From Marisa cornuarietis (taxonomy: Eukaryota > Mollusca > Gastropoda > Architaenioglossa > Ampullariidae), in NCBI GenBank assembly GCA_004794655.1, contig SMMW01000592.1, forward strand, positions 930,001 to 994,000: a stretch of 64,000 bases of DNA, read 5' to 3'. Numbering within the stretch: the first letter of the stretch is position 1; each line of letters starts with the position of its first letter. Shown here piece after piece: positions 10,454 through 22,095 of the stretch. The position numbers were made by a program, and so were the translations under genes. The notes under the pieces are model-generated. The model did not search any database, was not told the DNA's origin, and was given only the letters and a program-made list of their open reading frames with translations.

Positions 10454-11946
10454 GGCCCCAAAACTGCGTTTCCTGAGACAGGTTACGGAGGGTAGCGTCC
10501 ACACGCAGTCTGCACTGAGATTTGGATGAAAGTGCACAATGTTATCGCTTGGAATTTTTGTGGTCTGAAATGGTCTATCATTCCTTTTCCAGAAAAAAAC
10601 CTACTCCATTTATCTTCAAAACGGTCTTGGCAGCAGTTATAATGCTGAAAGGAGCAAAGGGCTGAACGGGTACTACGCTGCACCGGCTGGCAGAACCGGC
10701 TGCTGATCAACAAGACAGACATCTCGGGCTCCTTGCCAGTTGTCTTTCTATTTTTTTCTTTTTCTTTTCTTTTTTTTTCTTTTTCGTGAAGCACGTCTGC
10801 CATGTCCACATTCCGATTTGGCAGCGCCAGCGGACAGACCCAGTCAACGCCGACAATTCTGCATGGCTGTACTGAGTTGTTTTTCGAGTTGTGTTGTGAC
10901 GCTGCATTTTTTTTAAGCGCAAACGAAGCGTGCAGACTTGTGAGTGAATGGGTGAATGAGTGAGACTATGTTGGTGCAAAATAAATACAAAAAACAATTT
11001 GAGTGACTGTTGGCATACGGGAGATTTGACAGCCGACCCTTGACCAGAAAGTAAAAGTGTTCTTATACATTAGTACAAGACATCCAGCTAGAAGCTGTGA
11101 ACGTTTTTGTCGTTAACGATGAGCATACCCAAACGTCTGGTGATATCGACTTGAGGTAACTGAGATGTCCGCAGGTCAGTTCGTCGCCGTTTAGATCTCA
11201 CGATCGGTCTGTTTAGAAAGGTAAGGTAAAGGTCTCCCCCAGGTCGTTGTGGAGCGTGGAGCTATTGACCTCACCTTTCTCGGGTCCAGCTTTATGAGCA
11301 GGCGGTGTTCATCTCCTGTCTCCTGCTTCTTTACATTCCCAAACCCTCTAGGGCAGAGATGGGGAACCTTTTTTCTGCCATTTTATATTAAAACATCATT
11401 CACTGGAGGGACAAAATTATCAACTTCAAAAATATCCTGCTGTATTTGGTAAAGCCGTAGTTTAACCTCGGTGGGCTAACACTTTTGCAATGTTTGTACT
11501 CCTAGGCTGCCTGATACGGACTGTTCCCTGAGTCACCGCAGTACAGGCGGACGGGCAGCAGGGCTCGAATGCTCCGATGTCTGGGATGAAATGACCTTAT
11601 TGGCATGGTCTTTACTATTTTTTTTATGCCTAGACCAACACTGCCACTGCTAACTGCGGCACCAGGTGTTGTCACATAGCACTACGTTATTATGTTTTTA
11701 CATATTACATAAAACATGTATTGCGACATAGTTTGTGAAAAACCTTCGTCTAGGTTCTTTCCTGGGAATCCTGCTACTTCCAGGGACACACAGTCCTCAC
11801 ACAATCACTAATAAATCAAACACGTTCAATGATCATTCCCCAGAAAGTTTCATCTGTGCACGGCGTGCAGAAAACAAAGATGGCGTGCTGCATGCTGCGT
11901 CATCTGGCCACACTTATCATCAATACAGCTTCGAGAAGCGGAGAGC
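10454..11946. other. Unassigned stretch
   Basis: A T-rich tract lies at about 10740-10785. The segment from about 11220 to 11285 (GTAAGGTAAAGGTCTCCCCC onward) has the look of a dispersed repeat, but no second copy exists in this window. No exon is supported. Confidence 0.4.
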
Positions 11947-12145
11947 CGAGTGGTTAGTGACGTCCGAACAGGAAACCGCGCCATTTCGATACCCGTATGG
12001 TGCGGTCGACCCAGCTGTCGAAATTGGGTACCTGATGCTTTAGAGGACTGGGAAAGTTAAAGCTGCGATAGAGATAAGAAGCCCTCACAAAAAAGATGAA
12101 TCGTTGACACCTCTCTCTAATGGCCGAAAGGTTAGGAGGTGACAT
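11947..12145 (+). mobile_element. tRNA-derived SINE-like sequence, second type
   Basis: An A-box-like GAGCCGAGTGGTTAGTGACG at about 11946 is followed 30-40 bp later by a B-box-like TTTCGATACCCG (11985-11996). After that comes a non-tRNA body with CGACCCAGCTGTCGAAATTG and GGGTACCTGATGC. The order and spacing of the Pol III boxes fit a tRNA-derived SINE. It differs from the family at 15150 and 38585. No other copy lies in the window, so the assignment rests on the promoter boxes only. Confidence 0.5.
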
Positions 12146-12194
12146 TTAACCCCCGCCCCCATCCTTTTTCAAAATAAATTGTGCACTGCAGTGT

Positions 12195-12385
12195 ACAATT
12201 AGCTACAGCCGTCATCAGTAAGGTGTACAGTGGAATGTGCATATTGTTCCACCCCCTCATCAATCAACTGTACGGTGCAACGCACAGATGGCTTCAGTCG
12301 TCATCAATATAGTTTATGGTGCAAACCTGTTCAATCAACAATCACAGTCTATAGCTAGCCAATCATCAGTCAGCTGTCGTGACCA
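12195..12385. repeat. Degenerate ~45-bp minisatellite
   Basis: The motif CATCA, preceded by CGT or CCT and followed about 15 bp later by GGTGCAA or GTGGAA, recurs at 12213, 12258 and 12302 (steps of 45 and 44 bp). A weaker fourth unit lies at 12364. It is an old tandem array with strong divergence between units. No coding frame runs through it. Confidence 0.6.
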
Positions 12386-12970
12386 AGGGTAGTCAGAGGT
12401 TGGAAAAGGGCGAACTTTGACCCTACTGGTTTACTTCAAGAGATGGGAGGAAACAGCCGAAATCTCTCTGTTCTAACTAAAAGATTCCGGGAACTTTCTT
12501 TCATCTTAAAGTGACTTTCGCGACCTAAGTTACCAGAGCGAGCTCCTATCATTTTTATTTTCTGTTTTATCAGGTTTGACAATTTTTTTCTTTATTGGAC
12601 AATTCTTGTAAAATGTACCTTTGCGAAATATTTATGACACTTAGTCACGACTACGGCACGTAAAACCTCCCTTCGTTCTCCACGAACTCCTTGTCTTCAT
12701 TCTTAGGGAAATTACAACTCCTTTGAATCTTAGAGGGGTCCTTAGAGGATTTTTAGGGTCACGTGCTCCGAAATTGCTCGCGCAAATGATTGCTAAAATT
12801 ACTTGCTTGGCTGTCGAAAGGGGACAGGAACGGATGAATGTATTACCGTTGCCGACTGACTTTCACGGCTTGTTCCTACAAACAGCCTCTTCACAAGTGA
12901 TTCACTGCTTTGGACTTTCTCAACACGAATCTCTTCGGGGTCAATGAGGTGTTTCCCCGTTAAACGACCT
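12386..12970. other. Unassigned stretch
   Basis: Nothing is recognised. The open frame at 12723-12947 has no supporting splice signals or family resemblance. Confidence 0.5.
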
Positions 12971-13038
12971 AGTGAGTGAGTGAGTGAGTGAGTGAGTGAG
13001 TGAGTGAGTGAGTGAGTGAGTGAGTGAGTGAGTGAGTG
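12971..13038. repeat. (GTGA)n microsatellite
   Basis: Seventeen consecutive GTGA tetramers without interruption. Serine/leucine/threonine/histidine repeat frames across it are artefacts. Confidence 0.97.
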
Positions 13039-15149
13039 CTGGTAAAAGCTGTGTATGTAGGTTGACATGAAAGAACAGGTAGGTAGGCACACAACAGATA
13101 ATGTAACTTCTCACGCCGTTTGGAGAAGTCCGAATAAATGAGTTACATATACATTTGTATATCATGAGGCAGTAAAGAACTACATACTTGGGGGCTACTT
13201 GCAAGAGAAATCTAACAGAGTAGTAGAAAACTCTTCTCTTCATACCTTTTAATTTGCGTTTGTTTGCTTGTTTGTTCGCCGCCAGCATATGAGCGGGAAA
13301 AAAACTTTGCGAAGAAATTAAGAAGAACTTTGTTTCTTATACTGAAAGTTTTTACAGATATTCGTCTTCGTTTAATATTCCGATATTACCAGCTGCTCTA
13401 TGTAATACTACACTAAACACGGGTGCATCGTATCACGCGGAGTGTCCCAGCCAGCGCTGCTACCGCAGAGAGTAGGGTAGGTTAAGTTATTCATAAATAA
13501 TGAAGTCCTGCTGTCACGATAAGTAGGGCAGATCAAGCTAGCCATAACTAACCAAAGTCCAAATCATTTGGATAAAAGCACAACAATAACATGCAGACGA
13601 CAGTGATGAATCGTGTCTGCTGCACACAAATCGCCGTTAATCCATGCACATCCAACTGCAACATGTACCTCCTCCCCAGCTGGTTCATGCGGGCGAATAC
13701 TCAAGCCGCATGGTCATCTACATGACGTGATGAATGTAGTTCCCCTTACTAGAAATTTAAGCAGAAAGGAAGATAAAGAGACGGAGTGATGTAGATGATG
13801 CTTCATTAGCCGATGTTGGTCACTCGGAGCTAGTTACTGAGCGCACGCGGGACTATGCAGCTTTGGCAAGAGGGCCACCATGTCATCCACACCAGGTATA
13901 GTCGGTACAGCGCTGAGGGCATAGTGTGGGGAGCCTATCAGAGTATCAGCTCCAGCTGCTCTTTAGAAAGTGGGGACTGACTGAATTTTCGTAAAAGAAA
14001 TTAATCATCGCAGTTCATTTAATTTCATCATCTTCGTCCTAATTGCGCTCATTAATTACACAGTTCATTAAAAACAAAACAGAAATCACCCAGAAAACTT
14101 CCCTTGCCCGCTTTGCGTGAGTAGAGATCATGAGCGTGGATGATGTGCTCCATACCCGTGCATCCGGTGCGTGGCGACCGCAGGTCCAAAGCAATCCTTT
14201 TCACAATTAAAAGCAACATTTAAAAAAAGAAGTAAACAATAATGAAAGATGGAGATGCCGGGGGGGGTGGGAGTGGGGGACGGAGGGGAGGTAATGAAGA
14301 CCGAACGGTTCAAAAGAGGCTCGTGAGGAAATTCTGCGATCCTAATTTCAGGCGCGAAACGCTATCGTTCACTCCGTCTTGGCCAGACGTGGCTACGTCA
14401 CAACAAAACGAAATCAAGACATGCGCGAAACGCAAAACAAACAGGCGCTTCCGCTGAGTCGCCGGGTGCGAGCGGAGGGCATCGGGGTGAAGGCGGTCTA
14501 AGGGAACAGGAGAACGCGTAGGCGGAGTGTAGCAAGAGTCGCATCGATACCCGGTCACGTGACTGCTGATCTTGAGAGTCGGTTGGCGAAGTTGAAGTCA
14601 AGTGATCGAAGATGGCTGGAAGTCTGCTGTGCGAATGAGCAAATGTAGCCTGCTGATCAAAGAGTTGTTACTGAAACACTTTCAAGCGGAACGTCATGAG
14701 GATATACAGCTTTTCGAGCTCTAGAGGCTCGAGATTGCAATCAAGGAAACTAATAAACACATAGAAAGGCAAAGCAAAATAAACAAAACACAATAAAGCA
14801 AAGCCACGCCAAGATAATAATGATTTTAAAAACTGAAAGCAATAAGCAGTTGTGCTAAATCCTCCATAAAAGCACACAAATTTCAGAATGCAAACATGCT
14901 TGTCTCTTCTTTCTTTCATGTATATGTTTATGCTATGTACTTGTTTCACATGTAGTCTATGAACATCAATAGTCTACGAACATGAGTAATCTGTGATGGT
15001 CTTGTACAGCAGTTGTATCGCAAAGCCTTCGTGTGTAATTTGCCTAAAGGGCTGGAAAAGAAATATGGATTTGGTTGGGTTTGAATGGATCGGATTGGAT
15101 TAGACTGGTCTGGATCGGCTTGGAACACAGGGAAACCTCGTGTATTACG
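13039..15149. other. Unassigned stretch
   Basis: A G-rich segment occurs at about 14260-14290 and CpG-rich sequence at about 14350-14600. A GGATTGGATT-like run lies at about 15070-15115. No genes or recognisable elements. Confidence 0.5.
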
Positions 15150-15352
15150 GAGCTCGGTGGTGTGATGGTTAATTAAAACACTCGCTTGTCACAACTGCAG
15201 GGTTCATATCTCATCTTGGGACTTTCTGTATATACCTATTCGCAGGGATGGCCGTCGGAGGTTTTCTCCGGGTACTCCGGTTTCCTCCTCGCCCCCCTAC
15301 CCCATCATCCCTCTCCCTCATAGTGCTAAATCGCCTCAAGGTGGAAACACTT
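15150..15352 (+). mobile_element. tRNA-derived SINE, near full length
   Basis: The A-box region (GGTGTGATGGTTAATTAAAA) is followed by a B-box (GGGTTCATATCTC), a CTTGGGAC block and a strongly conserved GGTTTTCTCCGGGTACTCC block. The 3' segment AATCGCCTCAAGGTGGAAAC runs directly into an (AACC)n tail. The copy at 38585-38800 has the same blocks in the same order, which confirms the family. Molluscan tRNA-derived SINEs with a conserved central domain are known; assignment to a named one is not possible here. There is no protein coding capacity. Confidence 0.85.
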
Positions 15353-15430
15353 AACCAACCAACCAACCAACCAACCAACCAACCAACCAACCAACCAACC
15401 AACCAACCAACCAACCAACCAACCAACCAA
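15353..15430. repeat. (AACC)n microsatellite at SINE 3' end
   Basis: About nineteen AACC tetramers follow the SINE 3' segment ACTT without a gap. The tract is therefore the expanded 3' tail of the SINE and not an independent microsatellite. A shorter inverted tract of the same unit (GGTT)n sits at about 15952-15968. Confidence 0.97.
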
Positions 15431-16918
15431 GCCTCTTGTATTCAGACCCGGATACACAATGCTAAATTGTCTTAAAAACTCCAGACCTCGGTATGTACAC
15501 CTACAGACAGGCAAACAGGAAGGACATGGTAACACGAGGAGACGAGGGCTGACGAGCTACAGAAGGAGCGAAGGAGAGTGAAAGAAAGGCGCAGAACAAG
15601 TGACCCGTGACGAGGTGCAGCCGACGATCCATCACTGACGACCGGTAGAGGTACGGCGAGGATAAGCCGCTGCTTGCTTAATTGTTTGTTTGTTTTGGGT
15701 TTGTTTTGTTGTTGTTTTTTTTCGTTTGCTGTTTTGCTTGCTTGCTTAAGTCGTCACGAGAGCTGTAGAGTGACAACACGTCTGTCAAGCTCTTGGTGGG
15801 TCACGTTACCAGCAGACAAAGCGCGCGAATCTCTCTGCTGTAGAGGCTGGCGAAAGTGACTGTGACACTGTTTCATGGACACCTATCGATGACTGGGTCG
15901 CACTGCTGGTAAATACATGTTTAAGCAGAGAAGAAACCCACATTTTGTTTGTTGGTTGGTTGGTTGGTTTCTGCATACTCTTTAACTGTTTGTAGTAAAC
16001 GAGTGTCGAAGTGTCAAACTCTCTGGCAGTTTTCCTTGCGAGTGTTCGGTCCCGTCTAAAGACAGCGGCTCTGTTCAATGAATTTTTTTTTTCACCTACA
16101 TATGACACTGAAATCAAATAGTACAAGCTGCGTAAATCGATGGTCGTTAGAAATTTAAGTAGTTATTGAAACTTCCGCTCGAATCAAGAACAACCATATT
16201 TTCTTGAAAGGTCAATGCATCATCAGCACGTCGTTACAGCAAAACAAAATAATAATAATAAAAAAAATGTTTGCATTCCACTTCAAAGAGGTTTTCAACT
16301 GCAGCCCCTTTCTGTAGCACTTGCCAGGCTGCCGCGTACCAGAAGTGCAGGAAACGGAGGAAGTGATAGCGATCTGCCTAAAAAGAAACGAGAAGGGGGG
16401 AGGCGATAACAGGGTTTGGGAGGGACGAAAACGTATCATTGAGAAGAGCAGCAAAGCGAACACTACCCGTACGGCAATAATTAACTTCTCCTTTTACTGC
16501 CAGAGCGTCCAGAGAAACAAGTGTAAAACTCGCGAAACATGATTACGCGCCTCCGTGTAAAAAGTCTTCCTTCTTCCTCGGCCAGCTGATCGCGCGAGCG
16601 CCATCGCACGTGCAGGGCGGCGCCACCACCTCACTGCGCATGTCTGCGCACGCGCTAAACAACGTGCCTGCGGCCATTAAAGAGGGCGCTGGCGGCGCAA
16701 ACACGTTCCGCACAGCTGGTGATGGCGAAACCACGACGACGACACGGCGGAGTCGGTCTGCGCTGCTGGTGCTGAGTGAGCGGCCGGACGAGCTGCACCC
16801 GAGCTTGCTTTTCTGCTCTTAACTGAGGTTTTTTTTCCCCACCTCTTTCCCTCCCAACTATATCTTTTTCCATTTCTTCTCCTCCAACCCTATCTCCCTG
16901 GAGGCTAAAGGCTGGTTT
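15431..16918. other. Unassigned stretch with CpG-rich block 16540-16820
   Basis: About 16540-16820 is the most CpG-dense interval noticed in the window, with CGCGCGAGCG, GGCGGCGCC, GCGCATG and CGACGACGAC motifs. It could be a promoter or first-exon region, but no start or splice site decides this. The remainder shows nothing recognisable. Confidence 0.4.
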
Positions 16919-16920
16919 TA

Positions 16921-16974
<54 letters not shown>
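16919..16974. repeat. (ATG)n microsatellite
   Basis: About eighteen ATG triplets without interruption, just 3' of the CpG-rich block. No frame through it is supported. Confidence 0.97.
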
Positions 16975-19410
16975 CATTTCTTCACGTGGCTCAATGTGTC
17001 TTACAAAATATAAAATGAGTGAAGGAGGAACTAGACTGTGGTCGTTTTGTTAATACTGGATATCAATTGTTGTCCATTCGGCCACATGTTTCTTTTTCAC
17101 AGTTCATGGTTTTAGTTTTATAGTTGACATCTGTACTCCATAGTGTCATCCGTTGATGATATTCCAAATTTACGTATGTATTCAGCGGATTGTGTACTCC
17201 AGTCAGAAAGATGGCGTTCATGCATAAACCACAACGGCCTTCTAACTAGTTTCGAGGAGGCCATCTTTGTCATGCGTATTGAATCAGTTTTAGTTCCCAT
17301 GCACTCCGATCGTACTTCGAAGCATGCGCGCTTCGTTTGTTCTGAAAGACAAATGAACCAATGAAAATTCGCTGAAGAATTATGTGCCGAGGCATTTCTC
17401 TGCGTAGTGCTGAATGTAATTTAAACAACAAAAAATAAGTCAGAAACAGCTTCAAATTTCGTAGCAAAGTCATGTAGCGAAACTGGTTAAAGGTCTATTA
17501 GCAGGTCACATCAAAACTCTACAAGCAGTTAAGACTATATAAGACACATCAGTAGCAAACGTAATCTCCAAACAGTATCTCACAGACTCGGCATGGTTTG
17601 CATTGCCCTGACACAAAAACCCACAGGTCAAAGGTCAGAAGAAAGTGAAACTTGCGGATGAAGTCTCCCGGTCAAAAGTAACGGTATAAGGCACCTCACG
17701 CAAACCCACGGTGGCAGACAACACAAAACACAACGAAATGCAACCCCCCTATCATTAATTCCTAATTCATAAAGCGCAACTTAAAATCTACCTTGTCGAA
17801 AAATGTGTATTTTATGTGGGGGTATTTCCTGTTAATAGACAAGTGGGTACTTTCAATGATTATTAAAACAGTAGAAAAAAAAATAAAAATTGTGTAATGA
17901 CTTGTGGTCATAGGGGCACTTAACAACTTTAAGTGATGAATAATTTACAAAGTCCAGGGTACAGGGCATGGCATGTCAAAAATCGTGGCTAGAACTTATT
18001 TTCTCTGCAGCCCTCTGCCTTTCCTAGTAAATCGGGTACCCCATGGACCTTATTCACGCACGGTATTCCGCCTTTCCAAATTGAGGCCTCATGAGCCTCA
18101 CGGTTAGAGAATGAACTGCTAAAGAGCTTCACAAATCAAAGTGAAATTGCGCGGGCATTGCTGTGTGGCGTTCTGCACAAATGATGACAGATATGATATG
18201 ACAACCAGACTCTCGTTTCTTTCGTTTACAAGTGATAAAAAATACTACCTTGGATTTTGCCATAATTGTTGTAAGATCCTTAAAAGTGCCACTGTCATAG
18301 TCAAATTAAAGTAAGTATCTTTTAAGTGTAGAAGGACCTATGCATTTTTGTAGTTGCTATTGGTTTTCCAAAACTAGTTTCGGATGTCTTTGTTAGAGTT
18401 CAACTCTCAGCCGTGTTCTGGAGAATTCATTAAAATGGCTGGAACTTACTGCATGTCACGTGTAAGCCAACAAACGTTCATATTCAAATTGCCCACTGGG
18501 ACAAATACAGTTGGACATTTTTTTTTTACACTAGTATCCTCCATTTAAATGTCTGCAGGCAACATAATCACAGCTGTAGAGTCAAACATAACCAAACTTT
18601 CTGAATTAAAAGTAGGACAAAAAAAAATGAGGAGAATTCAAACAGGCTGTTGACACAAATTCAACAGACACGTACCACTGCCCAACAAATAAAGGAGCAA
18701 AAAACATTGTACAGGCTAACGACAAACAAATACAAGAGATACGCGCACAACATGTCAAACACTCACACGAGGTAAAGCAAAAACAACATGTTGGTGGCAC
18801 AGGAATACTAAGAAGATGGATGTGCTTATGCGCACATAAATACAGAAGTATATAGCGTAAGGTAAACAACTCAAGTCCGTGAGAAAATCTACATGTTGAG
18901 AGTACATAGAGAAGATGAAAAATAATCCTAACATGGTGATAATCTACAGTTTCACCCTTTCGCGCTGTTAAAAAGGGTAATTACAAAGAGCACATTAAAA
19001 AAAAGGAACTCCGCTTGTGTCGTGTTACCAGGTACACGGCGGTGTCTCACAAAACTCTTATCTTGCAAGCAAAGCAAAAAATCCGGTATCAGTCTAGTGA
19101 TTTTCCTCGTGCTTCGTTAATTGTAACTGGAGGAACGTAGAGTGAATCTGAAATCCATCATGAAGGCCACCACACCTGCTAACGATGCCTCGTTCTGGTT
19201 TCAAAATGGTGCTTGCGTCAGTAGGTCCATTAGCTGGATGGGCAATATGGGTGGGGGAATTTCCAGGCGCAGGTCCAGGGAATCATCTAGACAGCTAAAT
19301 TCTGCTCTAAAGAACATCTGGCTGACCACCGGATATGGCGCTACCTACAGATAACTTGGTCAGTAGATGAAATGTGTGCTTCACAAACACACTCTTTCGC
19401 CCTCTCCCCC
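16975..19410. other. Unassigned AT-rich stretch
   Basis: No recognisable element or splice-supported exon was found. The open frame at 19142-19354 looks somewhat protein-like but matches no family I know. Confidence 0.5.
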
Positions 19411-19411
19411 C

Positions 19412-19443
<32 letters not shown>

Positions 19444-19455
19444 TACACACACACA
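19411..19455. repeat. (CT)n then (AC)n microsatellite
   Basis: A CCCCCCTCTCTCTCTC run passes into (CA)n with a single TACA interruption. It lies about 60 bp upstream of a (GAAA)n tract. Confidence 0.95.
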
Positions 19456-19514
19456 TTATACCATCAGCACTACTAGATGAGAGAATCTTACTGAACTGTA
19501 GTCTAGAGGCCATT

Positions 19515-19516
19515 GA

Positions 19517-19584
<68 letters not shown>
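19515..19584. repeat. (GAAA)n microsatellite
   Basis: About seventeen uninterrupted GAAA units. Its position after a (CT)n/(AC)n block mirrors the arrangement at 2022-2251. Confidence 0.97.
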
Positions 19585-21139
19585 AGAAACGAAATTGTCC
19601 CAAGAAGCAGTTAAAAATAGTTTCCGGCAAAAAGGCTATGCAAGAGCGAGCCGAAAAAATGAAATTGAAGGGGATCTGATTCTTGGCAGTCTATTATATA
19701 TATACGGGGCATATTAGAGAAATATGAGCAGGGTAGACGTTACGCAGCTGTATTTTAGCAGAGGCAGGGTAATAGTTTTCACTGTATAACTCTGTCTATC
19801 TGCTTGACTCCAGGAGCACTTTGCGCCGATCCTGTCAAATCACATGTCAGCTTACAATCCCACCCTGACAGTAGTAATGTGTCGGTGCGAAGCCGTGACA
19901 GCGCCATTTTAATCCCTTTGCCAATAGTTGAGTGGTTGCTATTCCAAATGTCATCTTCTGTGCGTCAGTGTTGCTGACGCTGTTCCCCTCCCACGCCTCC
20001 CCCTCCCACACCGATATGCCCCTCTACACACTCTCACTCATCAGCAGCAATATGTCTAATTTCTCTTTCAATCATTTATTGACAGGACAAAGCTGGCGCC
20101 GCCGGCAAGATCCACATCACACACGATGCGTGGGACCTGGGAAAGAAGCGATAATGTGACCGGGCTACGAAAGGCTACAGTAGTGTAGCAGAGGTCAGAA
20201 AACTTGAACACCCTTCCTCTTGTAGTGCCTTTAACATTTGATAGACTAAAGGATGTGGTAGACTACAGTAACAGCCACCTTTTTGTAACGATGGCTGTCA
20301 TTTTTCGCAAAATTCTTAGACTGGTCTGGATTACTTCTTTTCTTTCTGTCACTGGTCGCTTGGTTGGTTAGTTTGATAGGAAAACAGGTTTTACTTGCAG
20401 ATGGTTTCACACTTTAAGGGGGAAAGTTGAATGCGGAAGAAAACAAGCTACCTGGAAACCTCCCACATCATTTGACGAGACTGCTGTCAGAGAGAAGAAT
20501 TGACGTGAACCCCGAAACGACATTTGAACCCGTTGCCCTCAGATCCTCACTTGCTAGCATCTTGTAGCATCCTTTAACGACCACTGTGTCTTAAAACAAA
20601 AGGGTACACCACTCTCGAACGCAGTCATCTTTCTGCAACTTCTGGGCATGGTTTGCCGTGCATCGCTATTGTCCTCAGCTCAAAGTAGACGACTCAGGTA
20701 ACGCTAGCGGCCATCTCTAGGTTGGTGAAAAAACAGTTTGTGCTGTGTGTTCCACCCGGATGTGGTGGTAGGGACCTTGGTTGGTACAGCGTTAAAACAT
20801 GAAGTGAAACAGCAAAAACTAAAATAAGTATGTGCTAGTGCTAAAATTGTGCTACGGTAATCTTGAGCACAGCTAGTGCGGAGGCTGCCCTCCCTTAGCG
20901 ACAGTACTTTACCCCAGCCACACTGAGCCGTAAGTGTCAGTCATGCTCCAGTTAACAATTTAACTTAAATTACAAGCGGAGGTGGCTGTGTCAAAACAAA
21001 ACAAAAAAGAGGAAATTTAAAGAGCAGTAATATCAGATATCGGGATGAGAAAGCTGGACAAGGATATGAATATAAAGAGTTTTATTGCTTACAGTGTACT
21101 TGTCGCAGCATAACAAAACAGAATGTTTGTGAAGATATT
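19585..21139. other. Unassigned stretch
   Basis: No family resemblance, long repeat or exon-like structure was seen. Confidence 0.5.
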
Positions 21140-21245
21140 TAAGATAAAAAAGAGAGAGAAAGACAGACAGAAAAGAAAATGAAAGAGAGAATTAGAAAGA
21201 AAGAGAGAAAAAATAAGAAAGAGAATGAAACAGAGAGACAAACTG
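21140..21245. repeat. Purine-rich (GA/GAAA) low-complexity tract
   Basis: Almost pure A and G on the plus strand, with GAGAGA, GAAAGA and ACAGAC variants. A similar tract of about 160 bp lies at 21930-22095, on the other side of the LINE fragment at 21455-21905. The two tracts may be parts of one array split by the insertion. Confidence 0.85.
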
Positions 21246-21454
21246 ACGAATCTTTATTAAAGAGGGCAACAGAATAACCAAAGTATGCTTTTTATTTCTA
21301 GCCCTCGAACCCCATGCGAAAAAGAAACCAAATTCTTAACATAACTAGAAAAAGGCACAAGAAAGCAAGAAGAAATAGTACATGTACAAGAATTACAGAA
21401 ACTTTTTGTGATGAGACGTTTTATGGGAGGCTCCTGAAGCAATCAAAGCTTTTG

Positions 21455-21905
21455 TTATAAATGTATTAGGAGCCCTGTTTTGAACTGATGGAGACTGAAT
21501 TTCCCCTGCTGAAGGTGTGAAGGAATGCTGTTTCACAGAATACTACCTGAATATTTTAAAGACTTGAATAGGTCAATTCGCGGAATTGGACTATTAAGTG
21601 TTAGGGATCATCTTGTAGTATTGGTGGAAAATACTGTAGAGAGTCTAGCGCGCATTTTGTCTGTTAGTATTTTATAGACAAAGGTACACTTATTGAATTT
21701 CAGTCTTTGTATCATCAGCAGGACACATAGAGTCAGGAAATCACTGGACCATAGTGTTGTTTTAAATAGAACCAATTTGACTGCTCTTCTCTGAATGCCT
21801 ACTAGAGGCCTTATCGAGTCCAACGGTGTGGAAGCATAGCCTATGGCTGACTGATTATGGATGGTGTAGAAAAGTTTTCGAGAGTGAAACTTTAGGAAGT
21901 GCTTA
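21455..21905 (-). mobile_element. LINE ORF2 C-terminal fragment, broken
   Basis: On the minus strand a frame reads DSIRPLVGIQRRAVKLVLFK, then CTFVYKILTDKMRARL. After a stop at about 21608 it continues in similar style with LFKSLKYSGSILWNSIPSHL. The order (IQRRAVK, then FVYKIL, then WNSIP) is the normal end-of-ORF2 layout of several non-LTR retrotransposon clades. The sequence is distinct from the L2/CR1-like copies at 5120 and 32110, so it is another family. It is 5' truncated, has internal stops and cannot be active. Confidence 0.75.
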
Positions 21906-21929
21906 ATTATCGACAGGAGATATGTTTTA

Positions 21930-22095
21930 GGAGAGAGAGGATAAGAGAAAGAGAGAACGAGAAAGAGAGAATGAAAACAGAAAAGAAGAGGTAAAAAGAG
22001 AAAGAGAAAGGTTGAGAGAGAGAAAGAGACAAAATGAGAAGGATAAAAAGAGAAAATGAGACAGAAAGATAGAATGCGAGAGAGAATAACAGAAA
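21930..22095. repeat. Purine-rich (GAGA) low-complexity tract
   Basis: GAGA, GAAAGAGA and GAATGAGA variants run over about 165 bp with few pyrimidines. It pairs with the tract at 21140-21245 across the LINE fragment. Confidence 0.85.

Noticed and set aside
15353..15430. Regular repeats suggesting a CRISPR array
   Set aside because: Pure tetramer repeat without spacers, at a SINE 3' end, in eukaryotic DNA.
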